Shown: positions 1-8,900 of the stretch, one piece after another
Layout: the number at the start of each line of letters is the position of its first letter
Numbering within the stretch: the stretch's first letter is position 1
From: Muribaculaceae bacterium
Lineage (GTDB): Bacteria; Bacteroidota; Bacteroidia; Bacteroidales; Muribaculaceae
Assembly: GCA_017449785.1 (NCBI GenBank)
Contig: JAFTFA010000115.1
Coordinates: forward strand, 1 to 64,000
Reading direction: 5' to 3'
DNA: 64,000 nt
Notes under the pieces: generated by a model
What the model saw: only the letters and a program-made list of their open reading frames with translations
Told to the model about the DNA's origin: nothing
Databases searched by the model: none
Translations under genes and position numbers: made by a program

Positions 1-51
1 ATTTTTTATTTATTTGATTGTCACAAAGTTACTAAAACTTTTTGACATGAC

Positions 52-81
52 AAAGCCTCCGCTTGGGAAAGTAGAGGCTTT
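52..81 (+). terminator. Stem-loop upstream of the nuclease gene, possible terminator
   Basis: AAAGCCTC (52-59) and GAGGCTTT (74-81) are perfect reverse complements around a 14-nt loop, followed by T-rich sequence. This looks like the end of a transcription unit lying left of the window. It also shows that the next gene cannot extend far upstream, since an in-frame stop sits at 15-17. Confidence 0.45.
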
Positions 82-128
82 GTTATATGTTTTACAACAT
101 GTTACAACAAAGAGGATGTGCCACAATT

Positions 129-911
129 ATGACACACCCTCAATTTCCTCTGCCTTTTGCTTTAGTACCTTGGCGGCATCATGTAGAAATCATCACCAAG
201 TGTAAATCCATTCAGGAAGCATTGTTCTATATTGCCAAAACGATTGAGCAAGGATTGAGTCGCGATGCACTCATTAACTGCATTAAAGCGCATCTGTTCG
301 AACATCAAGGGAAGATCGCCAACAACTTTGCCGACCATTTTCCTGATAATCAGAGCAAACTTGTTCAAGAGGTCTTGAAAGAAAACTACGATTTTGGATT
401 TGCCACAGTTGAACATGAGGTTTATAATGAAACAGAACTGGAAGAGGCTCTCTCGCAAAACATAACCGATTTACTGTTGGAAATGGGGTCTGGATTTGCA
501 TTCTTGGGCCGACAGCAGCAAATAGTAGTCGGTGGGCGCACTCGGAAGATTGACCTCTTGTTCTATCACATCCGCTTGCGCTGTTATATTGTCTGCGAGC
601 TGAAAGCCAAGCCCTTTGAACCAGAGTTTGCCGGAAAGTTAAACTACTATGTCAATGCGGTTGATGAGTTGCTGAAAACTGGAGAAGATAATCCAACTAT
701 TGGCCTACTTATCTGCTCCGACATGAACAAGACTGAAGTTCAGTGGTCTTTCCGAGGCATCAGCACACCGATGGGCGTAGCAACTTACAACAATATTCAA
801 ATCAAAGACGCATTGCCATCTCAAGAGCAACTGGCAGAACGCGTGCAACTTCTGCAAAAAGAATTGCAGGAGACCAAACGGTTAATGAATAAAACCAGAT
901 CGCACGAGTAA
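129..911 (+). CDS. YhcG/DUF1016-type PDDEXK nuclease, N-terminally shortened
   Basis: About 260 residues matching the C-terminal part of YhcG-family proteins. It has the end of the DUF1016 N-terminal domain (VPWRHH ... KTIEQGLSRDALINCI) and then a PDDEXK nuclease core with Asp142 in RKIDLLFYH and Glu157-x-Lys159 in CELKAKPF. Family members are usually about 340-375 residues and carry roughly 100 more N-terminal residues, which are missing here: an in-frame stop at 15-17 blocks extension. ATG at 129 is preferred (AGAGG at 111-115); ATG at 87 is an alternative. The gene is more AT-rich than its neighbours, suggesting import. Function in the family is unsettled (nuclease, restriction- or recombination-linked). 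The protein may be a decayed fragment or a short natural variant. Confidence 0.75.
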   Translation: MTHPQFPLPFALVPWRHHVEIITKCKSIQEALFYIAKTIEQGLSRDALINCIKAHLFEHQGKIANNFADHFPDNQSKLVQEVLKENYDFGFATVEHEVYNETELEEALSQNITDLLLEMGSGFAFLGRQQQIVVGGRTRKIDLLFYHIRLRCYIVCELKAKPFEPEFAGKLNYYVNAVDELLKTGEDNPTIGLLICSDMNKTEVQWSFRGISTPMGVATYNNIQIKDALPSQEQLAERVQLLQKELQETKRLMNKTRSHE

Positions 912-913
912 TT

Positions 914-979
914 AACTACCACTACCCGCTCAACCCCGCCCGCCTGCAAGTGGGCGTGAGCGTCAACTTCGTCAATTGA
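914..979 (+). pseudogene. 3' remnant of an outer-membrane beta-barrel gene
   Basis: Reading from 914 gives 21 codons ending at a TGA (977-979): NYHYPLNPARLQVGVSVNFV plus Asn. The pattern of alternating hydrophobic residues with an aromatic near the C-terminus is that of the last strand of Bacteroidales TonB-dependent receptors and other outer-membrane barrels. Nothing upstream continues this frame, because the nuclease stop codon lies directly at 909-911. This looks like the tail of a receptor gene cut by an insertion or rearrangement. The fragment is short, so the family call is tentative. Confidence 0.5.
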
Positions 980-1002
980 ATAGTGCTCATGGGAACCGAC
1001 TA

Positions 1003-1030
1003 CCCGCAAACGGGCCGCGGCACAGCCGCG
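1003..1030. repeat. Twin GC-rich hairpins, REP-like
   Basis: Two adjacent perfect small hairpins: CCCG-CAAA-CGGG (1003-1014) and CGCGGC-ACA-GCCGCG (1016-1030). They are bracketed by a direct repeat CATGGGAA at 988-995 and 1032-1039. They lie 130 bp upstream of a RAYT-like transposase, and RAYT transposases recognise REP hairpins in other bacteria. Only one copy is seen in this window, so the REP label is inference. Confidence 0.4.
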
Positions 1031-1158
1031 ACATGGGAAACTAAGCTTGCGCCATCAAGTACTGTCCTGGTCGACTGTGCCGGGGCTCTGCCACGGCCAC
1101 GATGACAATTCTCGCTCAATGCCATGCCGGTGTAGTATAATTGAAGTAATTAGGCACT

Positions 1159-2124
1159 ATGGATTGGGATAGGTTCAAGAGCAAGCAGCAGTGGGCTGGA
1201 GACTTGAAGCCGTCGATGAAGCGGCGACGAGTGGGACATGACTACCAGGGTCGTTGTATCTACATGATCACGCTGGTTGTCAAGGGGAGACGGCCGTTGC
1301 TTGGCACTCTCACCGGCGACGGGGTGATTGAGCCAGCCATCGTGGAGCCGACGCCGCTTGGACACGCTGTCATTCAGTCTCTTAAAGGCATCCCCACATT
1401 CTATCCCGAGATTGACATCTGGCCCTTTCAACTGATGCCTAACCACCTGCATGCGATCGTCTTTGTTAAGGAAAGGATTCCTGCACACCTTGGCAAGGTG
1501 ATCAATGGCTTCAAGGTGGGATGCAATCGTGCCTATAAGGAGCTTGTCAAGAGTGACCAGCCTGGACTATGGGAGGAGGGCTATAATGACATGATTCTTG
1601 ATAGAGAAGGACAGCTGCAGCGCATGAAGGCTTACATCCTTGACAATCCTCGTCGTCTCGCCATCAAGCGCAATCATCCTGATTTATTCCGGGTCCAAAG
1701 AAATATTAACGTGGGAAACTACACCTTTGCAGCACTGGGAAATGTATTCTTGTTGGAGTCCCCATGCCTGATGCAGGTGCAATGTACCCGCAAACTCACA
1801 AAGGAGCAGATCAGCACCATCGTGCATCAGTTTTTGTCACATGCTCAAAACGGAGCGGTCCTCGTCTCGCCGAGCATCAGCCCCGGGGAGAAAGCTGTGA
1901 TGAAGACGGCATTCGAGCATGGATTCCCTGTTATTGTGCTTCAAGAGAATGGCTTCGCTCCTCTTGCCAAGCCTGGTGGTCGCCGGTTTGATGCCTGCGC
2001 TCGCGGTCGGCTACTCATGCTTGCCCCATGGGAACACCACAACGACAAGAGGACAATCAAGCGCAGCCAGTGCCTCGACCTCAACGAGATGGCCAGGGTG
2101 ATCTGCATCACAAGACAGCAGTAA
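1159..2124 (+). CDS. RAYT/IS200-like HUH transposase with DprA/SLOG-like C-terminal domain
   Basis: 321 residues. The N-terminal ~190 residues form a Y1 HUH transposase of the REP-associated type: HLH at 96-98 inside MPNHLHAIVFV provides the metal-binding histidines, and Tyr159 in AYILDNPRR is the likely nucleophile. Residues ~200-315 are not part of the minimal transposase. The block around GAVLVSPSISPGEKAV (232-247), GFPVIVLQENG and GGRRFDACARGRLLMLAPW resembles the Rossmann-like SLOG fold of DprA. Such an extension could guide single-stranded DNA handling, but that is inference. The gene stands alone with no accessory transposon genes, and twin hairpins lie just upstream. Confidence 0.82.
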   Translation: MDWDRFKSKQQWAGDLKPSMKRRRVGHDYQGRCIYMITLVVKGRRPLLGTLTGDGVIEPAIVEPTPLGHAVIQSLKGIPTFYPEIDIWPFQLMPNHLHAIVFVKERIPAHLGKVINGFKVGCNRAYKELVKSDQPGLWEEGYNDMILDREGQLQRMKAYILDNPRRLAIKRNHPDLFRVQRNINVGNYTFAALGNVFLLESPCLMQVQCTRKLTKEQISTIVHQFLSHAQNGAVLVSPSISPGEKAVMKTAFEHGFPVIVLQENGFAPLAKPGGRRFDACARGRLLMLAPWEHHNDKRTIKRSQCLDLNEMARVICITRQQ

Positions 2125-2306
2125 CTGGCCACGGCGTGACTGCAGGCAAGGTGGACACCACGCTTCAAGATGCCAGGCGACACGGTGACCACATTAAGGG
2201 CTTGATCATACTGAAACACAGAATCCCAAAAAGGAAAACAATAAAATATAATCAAGGCAATACCATCTGGGGCGTGGCGTGAGTTTATAGGATATTGGGG
2301 AAAAAT

Positions 2307-2337
2307 TTTGTGGTCTATGGGTTTTTGTGTAATTTTG
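2307..2337 (+). promoter_or_regulatory. Promoter of the aminotransferase gene
   Basis: TTTG at 2307-2310, a 19-nt spacer, then TAATTTTG at 2330-2337: an exact match to the Bacteroidota primary-sigma consensus TTTG-N19-TAnnTTTG. It lies 61 bp before the ATG at 2399. Confidence 0.75.
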
Positions 2338-2398
2338 TCGGCGTAGAACAAAACGACTTTACAACAATATCATTAACATCATTTTTAATAACTGATTT

Positions 2399-3592
2399 AT
2401 GCCTAAGATTTCAGAACGCAGCGTCAAGATGCCGGCATCGCCCATCAGAAAGCTGGCCCCGTTTGCAGCCGACGCCAAGAAACGCGGTATCAAAGTGTAT
2501 CACCTCAACATCGGTCAGCCCGACCTGCCCACCCCCGAGGAAGGCTTGGAGGCCCTCAAGCATGTTGACCGCAAGGTGCTCGAGTACAGCCCATCACAGG
2601 GTTATCCCCAGTATCTGGAGAAACTCGTGGGCTACTACAAGCGCTATGACATCAACCTGGACGTGGACGACATCATCGTGACCTGCGGTGGCAGCGAGGC
2701 TGTGCAGATGGCCTTCATGGTATGCCTCAACCCTGGTGACGAGATCATCATCCCCGAGCCCGCATACGCCAACTACATGGGCTTTGCCTGCGAGACCGGT
2801 GCTGTGGTACGCACCATCACCACCCACATCGAGGACGGCTTTGCTCTGCCTCCCGTCGAGGAGTTTGAGAAGGTGATCAACGAGCGCACCCGCGCCATCA
2901 TGATCTGCAACCCCAACAACCCGACCGGCACCCTCTACAGCCGCGAGGAGCTCATGCGCCTGCGCGACCTGGTGAAGAAATATGACCTCTTCCTGTTTGC
3001 CGACGAGGTTTACCGCGAGTTTATCTACAGCGACGCCCCCTACACCAGCGCCATGCACCTCGAGGGTATCGAGAACAACGTGATCATGATCGACAGTGTG
3101 TCCAAGCGCTACAGCGAGTGCGGCATCCGCATCGGTGCCTTCATCACCCGCAACAAGGAAGTGCGTGCTGCCGCCATGAAGCTCGCCCAGGCCCGCCTGA
3201 GCCCTCCCCTGCTGGGCCAGATCGTTGCCGAGGCATCACTCGACGCTCCCCAGGCCTATCACAAGGCCGTCTATGACGAGTACATCGCCCGCCGCAACTG
3301 CCTCGTTGAGGGCCTGAACAAGATTCCCGGTGTCTATAGCCCGATGCCCATGGGTGCCTTCTACACCGTCGCCAAGCTGCCGGTGAAGGACATCGACGAC
3401 TTCTGCCGCTGGTGCCTGGAGGAGTTCAACTACGAGGGCGAGACCGTGATGATGGCTCCTGCCAGCGGTTTCTATGCCACCCCCGGCCTGGGCAAGGACG
3501 AGGTGCGCATGGCCTACGTGCTCAAGATCGATGACCTGAAGCGCGCCCTGGTAGTGCTCGAGAAAGCCCTCGAGGCCTACAATGCACGCTAA
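2399..3592 (+). CDS. PLP-dependent aminotransferase, class I/II (aspartate aminotransferase-like)
   Basis: 397 residues, full length for fold-type I aminotransferases. Visible motifs: substrate loop NIGQPDLPTP (~37-46), NPNNPTG (171-177), Asp202 in ADEVYREF that contacts the pyridine nitrogen, and Schiff-base Lys236 in IDSVSKRYS. The enzyme should transfer amino groups between an amino acid and 2-oxoglutarate in the cytoplasm. The sequence is in the group usually annotated as aspartate aminotransferase in Bacteroidales, but the exact substrate cannot be read from it. It has its own promoter and a strong terminator, so it is monocistronic. Confidence 0.93.
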   Translation: MPKISERSVKMPASPIRKLAPFAADAKKRGIKVYHLNIGQPDLPTPEEGLEALKHVDRKVLEYSPSQGYPQYLEKLVGYYKRYDINLDVDDIIVTCGGSEAVQMAFMVCLNPGDEIIIPEPAYANYMGFACETGAVVRTITTHIEDGFALPPVEEFEKVINERTRAIMICNPNNPTGTLYSREELMRLRDLVKKYDLFLFADEVYREFIYSDAPYTSAMHLEGIENNVIMIDSVSKRYSECGIRIGAFITRNKEVRAAAMKLAQARLSPPLLGQIVAEASLDAPQAYHKAVYDEYIARRNCLVEGLNKIPGVYSPMPMGAFYTVAKLPVKDIDDFCRWCLEEFNYEGETVMMAPASGFYATPGLGKDEVRMAYVLKIDDLKRALVVLEKALEAYNAR

Positions 3593-3639
3593 GAGCCAAT
3601 CATTCTTCTCACCTGCTATCATGTGTGAGCATCGATAAC

Positions 3640-3689
3640 GTCCACCAGCCCTGTTGATCAAGACACATTGGGCTGGTGGACAGTTTTTT
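3640..3689 (+). terminator. Rho-independent terminator after the aminotransferase gene
   Basis: A perfect 12-bp stem, GTCCACCAGCCC (3640-3651) with GGGCTGGTGGAC (3670-3681), an 18-nt loop, and a six-T run at 3684-3689. Confidence 0.92.
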
Positions 3690-3749
3690 ACCGTGTGGGA
3701 TTCCCGACGAACTGAATCATGTAGTCCAAGTACTCTAACCCAATAAAAC

Positions 3750-4589
3750 ATGAGCGACCCGAACCACCCTATCAACGATGGCAAGCAGCGGCTGGTAACC
3801 GTTGTCATCCCCATTTACACCTTGTCGTTGAGCGACATCGAGCTAGTTGCCCTGCGCCAGTGTTTCAAGGTGCTAGGCCACCACGACATCGCTATTGTGA
3901 AGCCCCGGAGCCTAGACATCTCACCGTTCAAGAAACTGGTGGGCGAGAACGCGTCGTTCCGCGTCGAGGACTTTGATGATGCCTACTTTGCAGGACGTGA
4001 GGGCTACAACCGCCTGATGCTTTCTACCACCCTGTATGAGCGGTTCATTGACTCGCGGTATATTTTCATCCATCAGACCGACGTGTATGTGTTCACCGAC
4101 GATTTAGAGCGGTGGTGCCAGCGGGGCTATGACTACATCGGCGCCCCGTGGCTGCCTGCTGTGGGCGACGTGAGCGGGTGGAACCTGCCCCAACGCGCCC
4201 TGTACATGGCACGGCGGGCCCTGGGCAAGTTCAAGTCCCCCTATCATGGCATCAACTTGAAGTACCTCGTGGGCAACGGAGGCTGCTCGTTGAGGCACAC
4301 CCAGCACTTCCTGGCCGCAGCGACCAAGCTGGCAGACGCCTTTGCCCTAGCGGCCAGCGATGCCAGCAATCATGAGAACTTCGAGGACGTGGTGTGGTCG
4401 GTGCGCGTCAATCACCTCAGCCCCGGCACACTGGCCATTGCCCCCTACCACGAAGCAGTATTCTTCTCGGTAGAATCCCATCCCAGCATGGCTATGCGCT
4501 TAACAGGCAATCAATTACCGATGGCTACCCATGCCTTTGCACGGCGACGCAATCGCGGTTTCTGGAAACGATATATCAATTCACTATAA
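3750..4589 (+). CDS. DUF5672 family protein, glycosyltransferase-like
   Basis: 279 residues. The hallmark blocks of DUF5672 proteins are present: LYERF (~95), IFIHQTDVYVF (105-115), YDYIGAPW (127-134), GNGGCSLR (175-182) and ENFEDVVWS (209-217). The TDVYVF block resembles the metal-binding DxD-like region of GT-A glycosyltransferases, and the later ED resembles their acidic catalytic region, so a cytoplasmic sugar-transfer role in surface glycan synthesis is likely. No signal peptide or membrane segment is seen. It stands alone, between a terminator and a convergent ATPase gene. Confidence 0.8.
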   Translation: MSDPNHPINDGKQRLVTVVIPIYTLSLSDIELVALRQCFKVLGHHDIAIVKPRSLDISPFKKLVGENASFRVEDFDDAYFAGREGYNRLMLSTTLYERFIDSRYIFIHQTDVYVFTDDLERWCQRGYDYIGAPWLPAVGDVSGWNLPQRALYMARRALGKFKSPYHGINLKYLVGNGGCSLRHTQHFLAAATKLADAFALAASDASNHENFEDVVWSVRVNHLSPGTLAIAPYHEAVFFSVESHPSMAMRLTGNQLPMATHAFARRRNRGFWKRYINSL

Positions 4590-4602
4590 CCATGTATCAA
4601 GG

Positions 4603-5817
4603 TCAAAAGTCGTTCTTCTTCAAGAAGTCCCTTAAATGGATGTGCCTGATACCCTCGTCATTAACATTATCATAGAGAGAATCCATCGTCACGACATATT
4701 TTGGATGACTATCCTTGATCAACTTGAGATTACCGAACTCCCGATCCACTGTTTCTTGGGATTTCAGCAAATAAGCTACCTGCACATAAATGATGCTCTC
4801 TCGGTTCTCGGCAACAAAATCAATTTCTGACCTGTACAATTGACCTACATTTACCTTATACCCCAAGCGGACAAGATGACGATAAACAGCATTCTCAATA
4901 ACTTTCTCAATATCAAATCGTCGATTGCCACCAATAATGACATTGCGAATGCCCAAATCCTCAAAATAAAACTTATCGCCCATCTCAAGCAACCGCTTGC
5001 CATGAATGTTGTAACGGCTCACACGGTCAATGACAAAAGCATTGCACAAATAGTCCAGATAGGATAAAATCACATTACTTGAAGCATCCACATTCTGCCC
5101 CTTGAGAAAAGCCGCTACACTGCGTGCCGAGAATATCTTGCCCACGTTGTCGGCCAAGAACTTGACTAGAGTGCGCAATAGAGCTGTGCTCCTAATCCTT
5201 TCGCGCTCTACCACATCACGCAAGACGATTGTATTGAACACATTATTCAGATAATCTTCAATTAAATCTATGTTGTCAAGACCAAATAGCCTTAATTGTG
5301 GCAACCCGCCAAATTGCAGGAACTGCATTAACGCACTGTCGCTATCTTCGAGTTGATGAAATTGCAAGAATTCAATGTAACTCAATCCTCTGACACGATA
5401 CTCCACATAACGCCCCCGTAGCAAAGTTGACAACTCACTTGAGAGCATCTTGGCATTACTACCGGTGATCATGATTTGACATCTGCCCTCGGAATGAAAG
5501 CTCAATAGTGATTTCTCAAATTTGCTGATTTCCTGCACTTCATCGATAAATAAGTAATTGTTCTTGCCCTCTGCTAAATGCGCAAGCACATAACGATCAA
5601 GATCCTGGTAAGAGGCTATCACATCAAACGACGTACTCTCCTTATTAATATAAATAACATGATTGCCGAGGCCCTGAGCAATCTTGTCCTTTACATACCT
5701 CATGATACAGCTTTTGCCCACTCGACGCTGCCCAGTCAAGGCCACAATGACACCTCTACCGAATATTCGTTCTATCCGTTCACAATAATCCGGCCTCTCA
5801 AATATTATCTGCTCCAT
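4603..5817 (-). CDS. AAA ATPase with C-terminal DUF4143 domain
   Basis: About 404 residues from the ATG at 5817; 11 extra in-frame codons upstream are possible but look untranslated. Walker A GQRRVGKS (29-36) and Walker B YLFIDEVQ (88-95) mark the AAA_14 ATPase domain. The C-terminal half matches DUF4143, with a PDDEXK-like ending (SEIDFVAENRESIIYVQVAY). These proteins are abundant in Bacteroidales and their physiological role is unknown. The gene is clearly more AT-rich than the genes on both sides, which points to horizontal transfer. Confidence 0.88.
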   Translation of the reverse strand: MEQIIFERPDYCERIERIFGRGVIVALTGQRRVGKSCIMRYVKDKIAQGLGNHVIYINKESTSFDVIASYQDLDRYVLAHLAEGKNNYLFIDEVQEISKFEKSLLSFHSEGRCQIMITGSNAKMLSSELSTLLRGRYVEYRVRGLSYIEFLQFHQLEDSDSALMQFLQFGGLPQLRLFGLDNIDLIEDYLNNVFNTIVLRDVVERERIRSTALLRTLVKFLADNVGKIFSARSVAAFLKGQNVDASSNVILSYLDYLCNAFVIDRVSRYNIHGKRLLEMGDKFYFEDLGIRNVIIGGNRRFDIEKVIENAVYRHLVRLGYKVNVGQLYRSEIDFVAENRESIIYVQVAYLLKSQETVDREFGNLKLIKDSHPKYVVTMDSLYDNVNDEGIRHIHLRDFLKKNDF

Positions 5818-6060
5818 ATCTTCTATTATTTTGATGCAAAGATAATACATATTTGCGCATTATAAACAACATAATTAAAAAAAGTTGAATTTTGCGCATC
5901 ACAATCAACAGAAATATCTTTTATTTTACTAATCTGTGCATCATGGAGTGCAATCCTATCCCGCCACGCGAGCACGTCCGGAACTTCCTCACGTCAAGAC
6001 ATAGCCATGTAATGTGCATTAAAAGAACTAGCCACTTCCTGCAAAAACTAGGTAAAAACA

Positions 6061-6209
6061 TGTCGAAAACGGCATATCTATCGCGTAGCAACTTCACAGC
6101 CATCTTTAAGGAAATCATGGGACTCACCCCGTCGGCATTCCAAAAGATGCACGAGCAGGACTTAAAGGACGGGCACGATACGAGTTTGGGTGCCTCAGAG
6201 CAAGAGTGA
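6061..6209 (+). pseudogene. Remnant of an AraC-type HTH regulator
   Basis: About 49 codons. The segment AYLSRSNFTAIFKEIMGLTP is the second helix-turn-helix and the following family motif of AraC/XylS DNA-binding domains, normally part of a ~100-residue domain. An open frame runs from 5892, but the part before 6061 has no family resemblance, and the first HTH is absent. It most likely marks a deleted regulator. A functional micro-protein is possible but unsupported. Confidence 0.55.
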
Positions 6210-6223
6210 GAGAAAACAGTGTC

Positions 6224-6255
6224 CTTGTGAGTGTGTAGGGAAATGTGTAAATTTG
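6224..6255 (+). promoter_or_regulatory. Probable promoter of the substrate-binding protein gene
   Basis: TAAATTTG at 6248-6255 matches the -7 consensus TAnnTTTG. CTTG at 6224-6227 is a one-mismatch -33 element with a 20-nt spacer. The ATG follows 32 bp downstream at 6288. Confidence 0.5.
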
Positions 6256-6287
6256 CAGTCTGAAAACGATAGAATACGAGAACAATT

Positions 6288-7133
6288 ATGGCAATGAATA
6301 GACAACAACCCGCACGGCGGGGACAGATGATACTTTATCTAGTGCTGCTCGCCGTGGTGGTGGCCTGCATGGTGGGGCTGAGCTTGTGTGACCGGCCCGC
6401 CGGGGCCATTGCCTCGCAGCCCAGCGGCGGCGACACGCTCGACATCGCCATCGAGTACTCGCCCGTGACCTATTACACCTATGAAGACACACTGGGCGGC
6501 TACAACTACGACCTGCTGCGCCTGATGTCGGCCAAGACCGGACAGCCGATGAAATTCCATCCCGTAGTGACGCTCGAGAAGGCCCTGGCCGGACTCGACG
6601 ACGGGCGATATGATGTCGTGGTGGCCCAGTTCCCGATGACGGCCGGCGACACGGCACGTTTTGCCTTCACCAATCCTGTCTACATCGACCAGCAGGTGCT
6701 GGTGCAGCGTCGCGGCAACAACGCCATCCGCTCCCAGCTTGACCTGGCAGGCGACACGGTTTGGGTCGTGAAGGGCTCGCCCATGGTGGGACGCATTGCC
6801 AGCCTGAGCCGTGAGATCGGCGACACCATCTATGTCCACGTCGATGAACTCTACGGTCCCGAGCAACTGATGATGATGGTCTCGACGGGCGAGATACGCT
6901 ATGCCGTCGTCAACCGCTCCATCGCCCGCGCGATGGCCTCACGCCTGCCCAACCTGGACCGCTCGGTGGCCATCAGCCTGTCACAGTTCCAGTCCTGGAT
7001 GGTGGCCAAGGATCGCCACGCCCTGTGTGACAGCCTCAACCGCTGGCTGGGCCAGGTGAAACGCGACACGACGACCTACCTGAGTCTGCAGCGTCGATAC
7101 TTCGGCGGCACATTCCCCACTTTGGCACGATAA
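6288..7133 (+). CDS. Membrane-anchored family 3 solute-binding domain protein
   Basis: 281 residues. An N-terminal hydrophobic segment (~14-34) anchors or exports the protein. Residues ~50-275 form a periplasmic type II binding fold like SBP_bac_3 and the regulatory domain of MltF: IEYSPVTYYTYEDTLGGYNYDLLRLM, then DGRYDVVVAQFPMT, GDTVWVVKGSPM and a C-terminal LQRRYF. No permease or ATPase gene is near and no transglycosylase domain follows, so a sensing or scavenging role is more likely than ABC transport. The next gene starts 56 bp later on the same strand. Confidence 0.75.
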   Translation: MAMNRQQPARRGQMILYLVLLAVVVACMVGLSLCDRPAGAIASQPSGGDTLDIAIEYSPVTYYTYEDTLGGYNYDLLRLMSAKTGQPMKFHPVVTLEKALAGLDDGRYDVVVAQFPMTAGDTARFAFTNPVYIDQQVLVQRRGNNAIRSQLDLAGDTVWVVKGSPMVGRIASLSREIGDTIYVHVDELYGPEQLMMMVSTGEIRYAVVNRSIARAMASRLPNLDRSVAISLSQFQSWMVAKDRHALCDSLNRWLGQVKRDTTTYLSLQRRYFGGTFPTLAR

Positions 7134-7189
7134 TTGCAGTGTTGGTGTACCATTTACCCGTTTCATTGACAAATTAACACCACAACACC

Positions 7190-8872
7190 ATGCTCATCAG
7201 GAAGAAAAAAGAATCGGCAACCGCTAACTTTGAGAAATTTCTCAAAGCCTGTAATTGTACCTACAACACCAGTCGCGAGGACGACACCACCACCATCAAC
7301 TTTGAGTTCCAGGCCGGCCAGTTCGTCGCCACCATCCGCAAGCAGGACGACTGCGTGGAGGTGAACTATCCGTGCATGGCAACAGCCCCGATGAGCCAGA
7401 TTGACCTTGTGCGCAGCAAGTGTAACGAGTTCAACAACAGCAACATCCTGTTCAAGTTCACCTACACGATCGACAAGGAAGACAACCAGATAAACGTGCA
7501 CATGTCCTTCTTCAACAACAACGTCAATGCCGATAATATGGCCAACGAGTTGAAGGCGGTGTTCCATTTCCAGCGCCACTGGGTACACGACTTTGACGAG
7601 GCCGTCTCGCTCAGCAAGGACTATGAGACAAGCGACCTGGAGAGCGAGCTCAACAAGCATCAGCGCGAGATGTTCCTGCTGCGCCGTCTGGAGCTGCACC
7701 ACCAGCTGGATCGTCCCGCTGCCGAACTGGTCACCGGCACGGGCACCCTACCCCTGTGGCAGATGCTCGACACGGTGTGTCCCCTGCCCGACGCCAGGTT
7801 GCTGTTCATGACGGTCAACACCGTCAGCGGCCAAGAGCGCATTGAGGACGCCGAGGCCATCAAGGCCTTTGACCTGCGCCACGCGCTTGTCGAGGGCGAC
7901 GGCCCGCAGGCAAGGCTCACGCGCGATTATGCCGTGATCGACCTGCACTACAAGCAGGGGCGCGATGAGAAGCCCATGATGGCAACCATCATGCTCACTG
8001 CCGAGGGCGAGGACGAACACAGTCTGTACACCCGCGTGACCGTCACCCAGCCTCCTCGCAATGCCAGCCGCATGGCGTCATTGAGCAACGAGGAGCGCAA
8101 GCCCCACAGCGTGAGCGTGCTCATCGCGCTGGACCGCAGCGACGACAAGCAACACCAACAGGAGTTTGACTACATGTGGAGCGACGCCCGTCTTAAGGCC
8201 AAGAACGGCGAGAAAGACAGCCTGACCGATGACCAGTTGCTGCTGGGCCAAGTCAGGGTCGCCGACGTAGCCTACAACATGTACTGGGGTGTGCAGTCGT
8301 TCAACAACGGACGCTTCTATGAGGCGATACTGTATCTGGAGAACGTGTTCAACAGCTATCGCAGCGACTTCTTTGAGATGGGTCCAGACGGCAAGCGCCT
8401 CTTCATGGAAACGGCCTACAAGCTGGGGTTCTGCTATAACGAACTGGGCCTGTACAAGCAGGCATTCTACTACCTCGACCTCATGGCCAGCGACGGCAAC
8501 ATCAGGCACACCACCGAACTGGTCAACACCATGGCCAACAGCAAGGACCTGCGCCTGTTCAGCTACACCGAGGGTGTCATGGACGAGGTGAAGCGCAACT
8601 TCAATGTGGAGGACGAGGTGCCCGACAACATCAAGTCATTTGTCAACTTCCTGCGCCGCCGTCGCGGTTATGCTTTCATTAACTTCAACCAGCTCGACAA
8701 GGCCGAGAAAATCTTCACTCAGATGCTCAACGAGGAGGAGAACGCCGATTATGCCATCAATGAGCTGGCCTACATCAAGAAGCTGCGCCAGCAACGCGGC
8801 GAAGACGTCACCGCGGCACAAAACAATGACTCACCCCACGGCGGCGATGCTACCGATGCGCCACCGTTCTAA
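7190..8872 (+). CDS. Large cytoplasmic protein with YbjN-like N-terminus and TPR-like helices
   Basis: 560 residues, no signal peptide. The first ~145 residues resemble the YbjN/sensory-regulator fold (FEFQAGQFVATIRKQDDCVEVNYPC, then a second similar half). The C-terminal ~200 residues contain helical repeats of TPR type (MYWGVQSFNNGRFYEAILYL, AYKLGFCYNELGLYKQAFYYL, GYAFINFNQLDKAEKIF). The middle is not recognisable. It probably acts as a protein-protein scaffold. The specific role is unknown, and it is likely co-transcribed with the preceding binding protein. Confidence 0.7.
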   Translation: MLIRKKKESATANFEKFLKACNCTYNTSREDDTTTINFEFQAGQFVATIRKQDDCVEVNYPCMATAPMSQIDLVRSKCNEFNNSNILFKFTYTIDKEDNQINVHMSFFNNNVNADNMANELKAVFHFQRHWVHDFDEAVSLSKDYETSDLESELNKHQREMFLLRRLELHHQLDRPAAELVTGTGTLPLWQMLDTVCPLPDARLLFMTVNTVSGQERIEDAEAIKAFDLRHALVEGDGPQARLTRDYAVIDLHYKQGRDEKPMMATIMLTAEGEDEHSLYTRVTVTQPPRNASRMASLSNEERKPHSVSVLIALDRSDDKQHQQEFDYMWSDARLKAKNGEKDSLTDDQLLLGQVRVADVAYNMYWGVQSFNNGRFYEAILYLENVFNSYRSDFFEMGPDGKRLFMETAYKLGFCYNELGLYKQAFYYLDLMASDGNIRHTTELVNTMANSKDLRLFSYTEGVMDEVKRNFNVEDEVPDNIKSFVNFLRRRRGYAFINFNQLDKAEKIFTQMLNEEENADYAINELAYIKKLRQQRGEDVTAAQNNDSPHGGDATDAPPF

Positions 8873-8900
8873 TAGAACTCATCACGCCCTTTAAAAGCAG

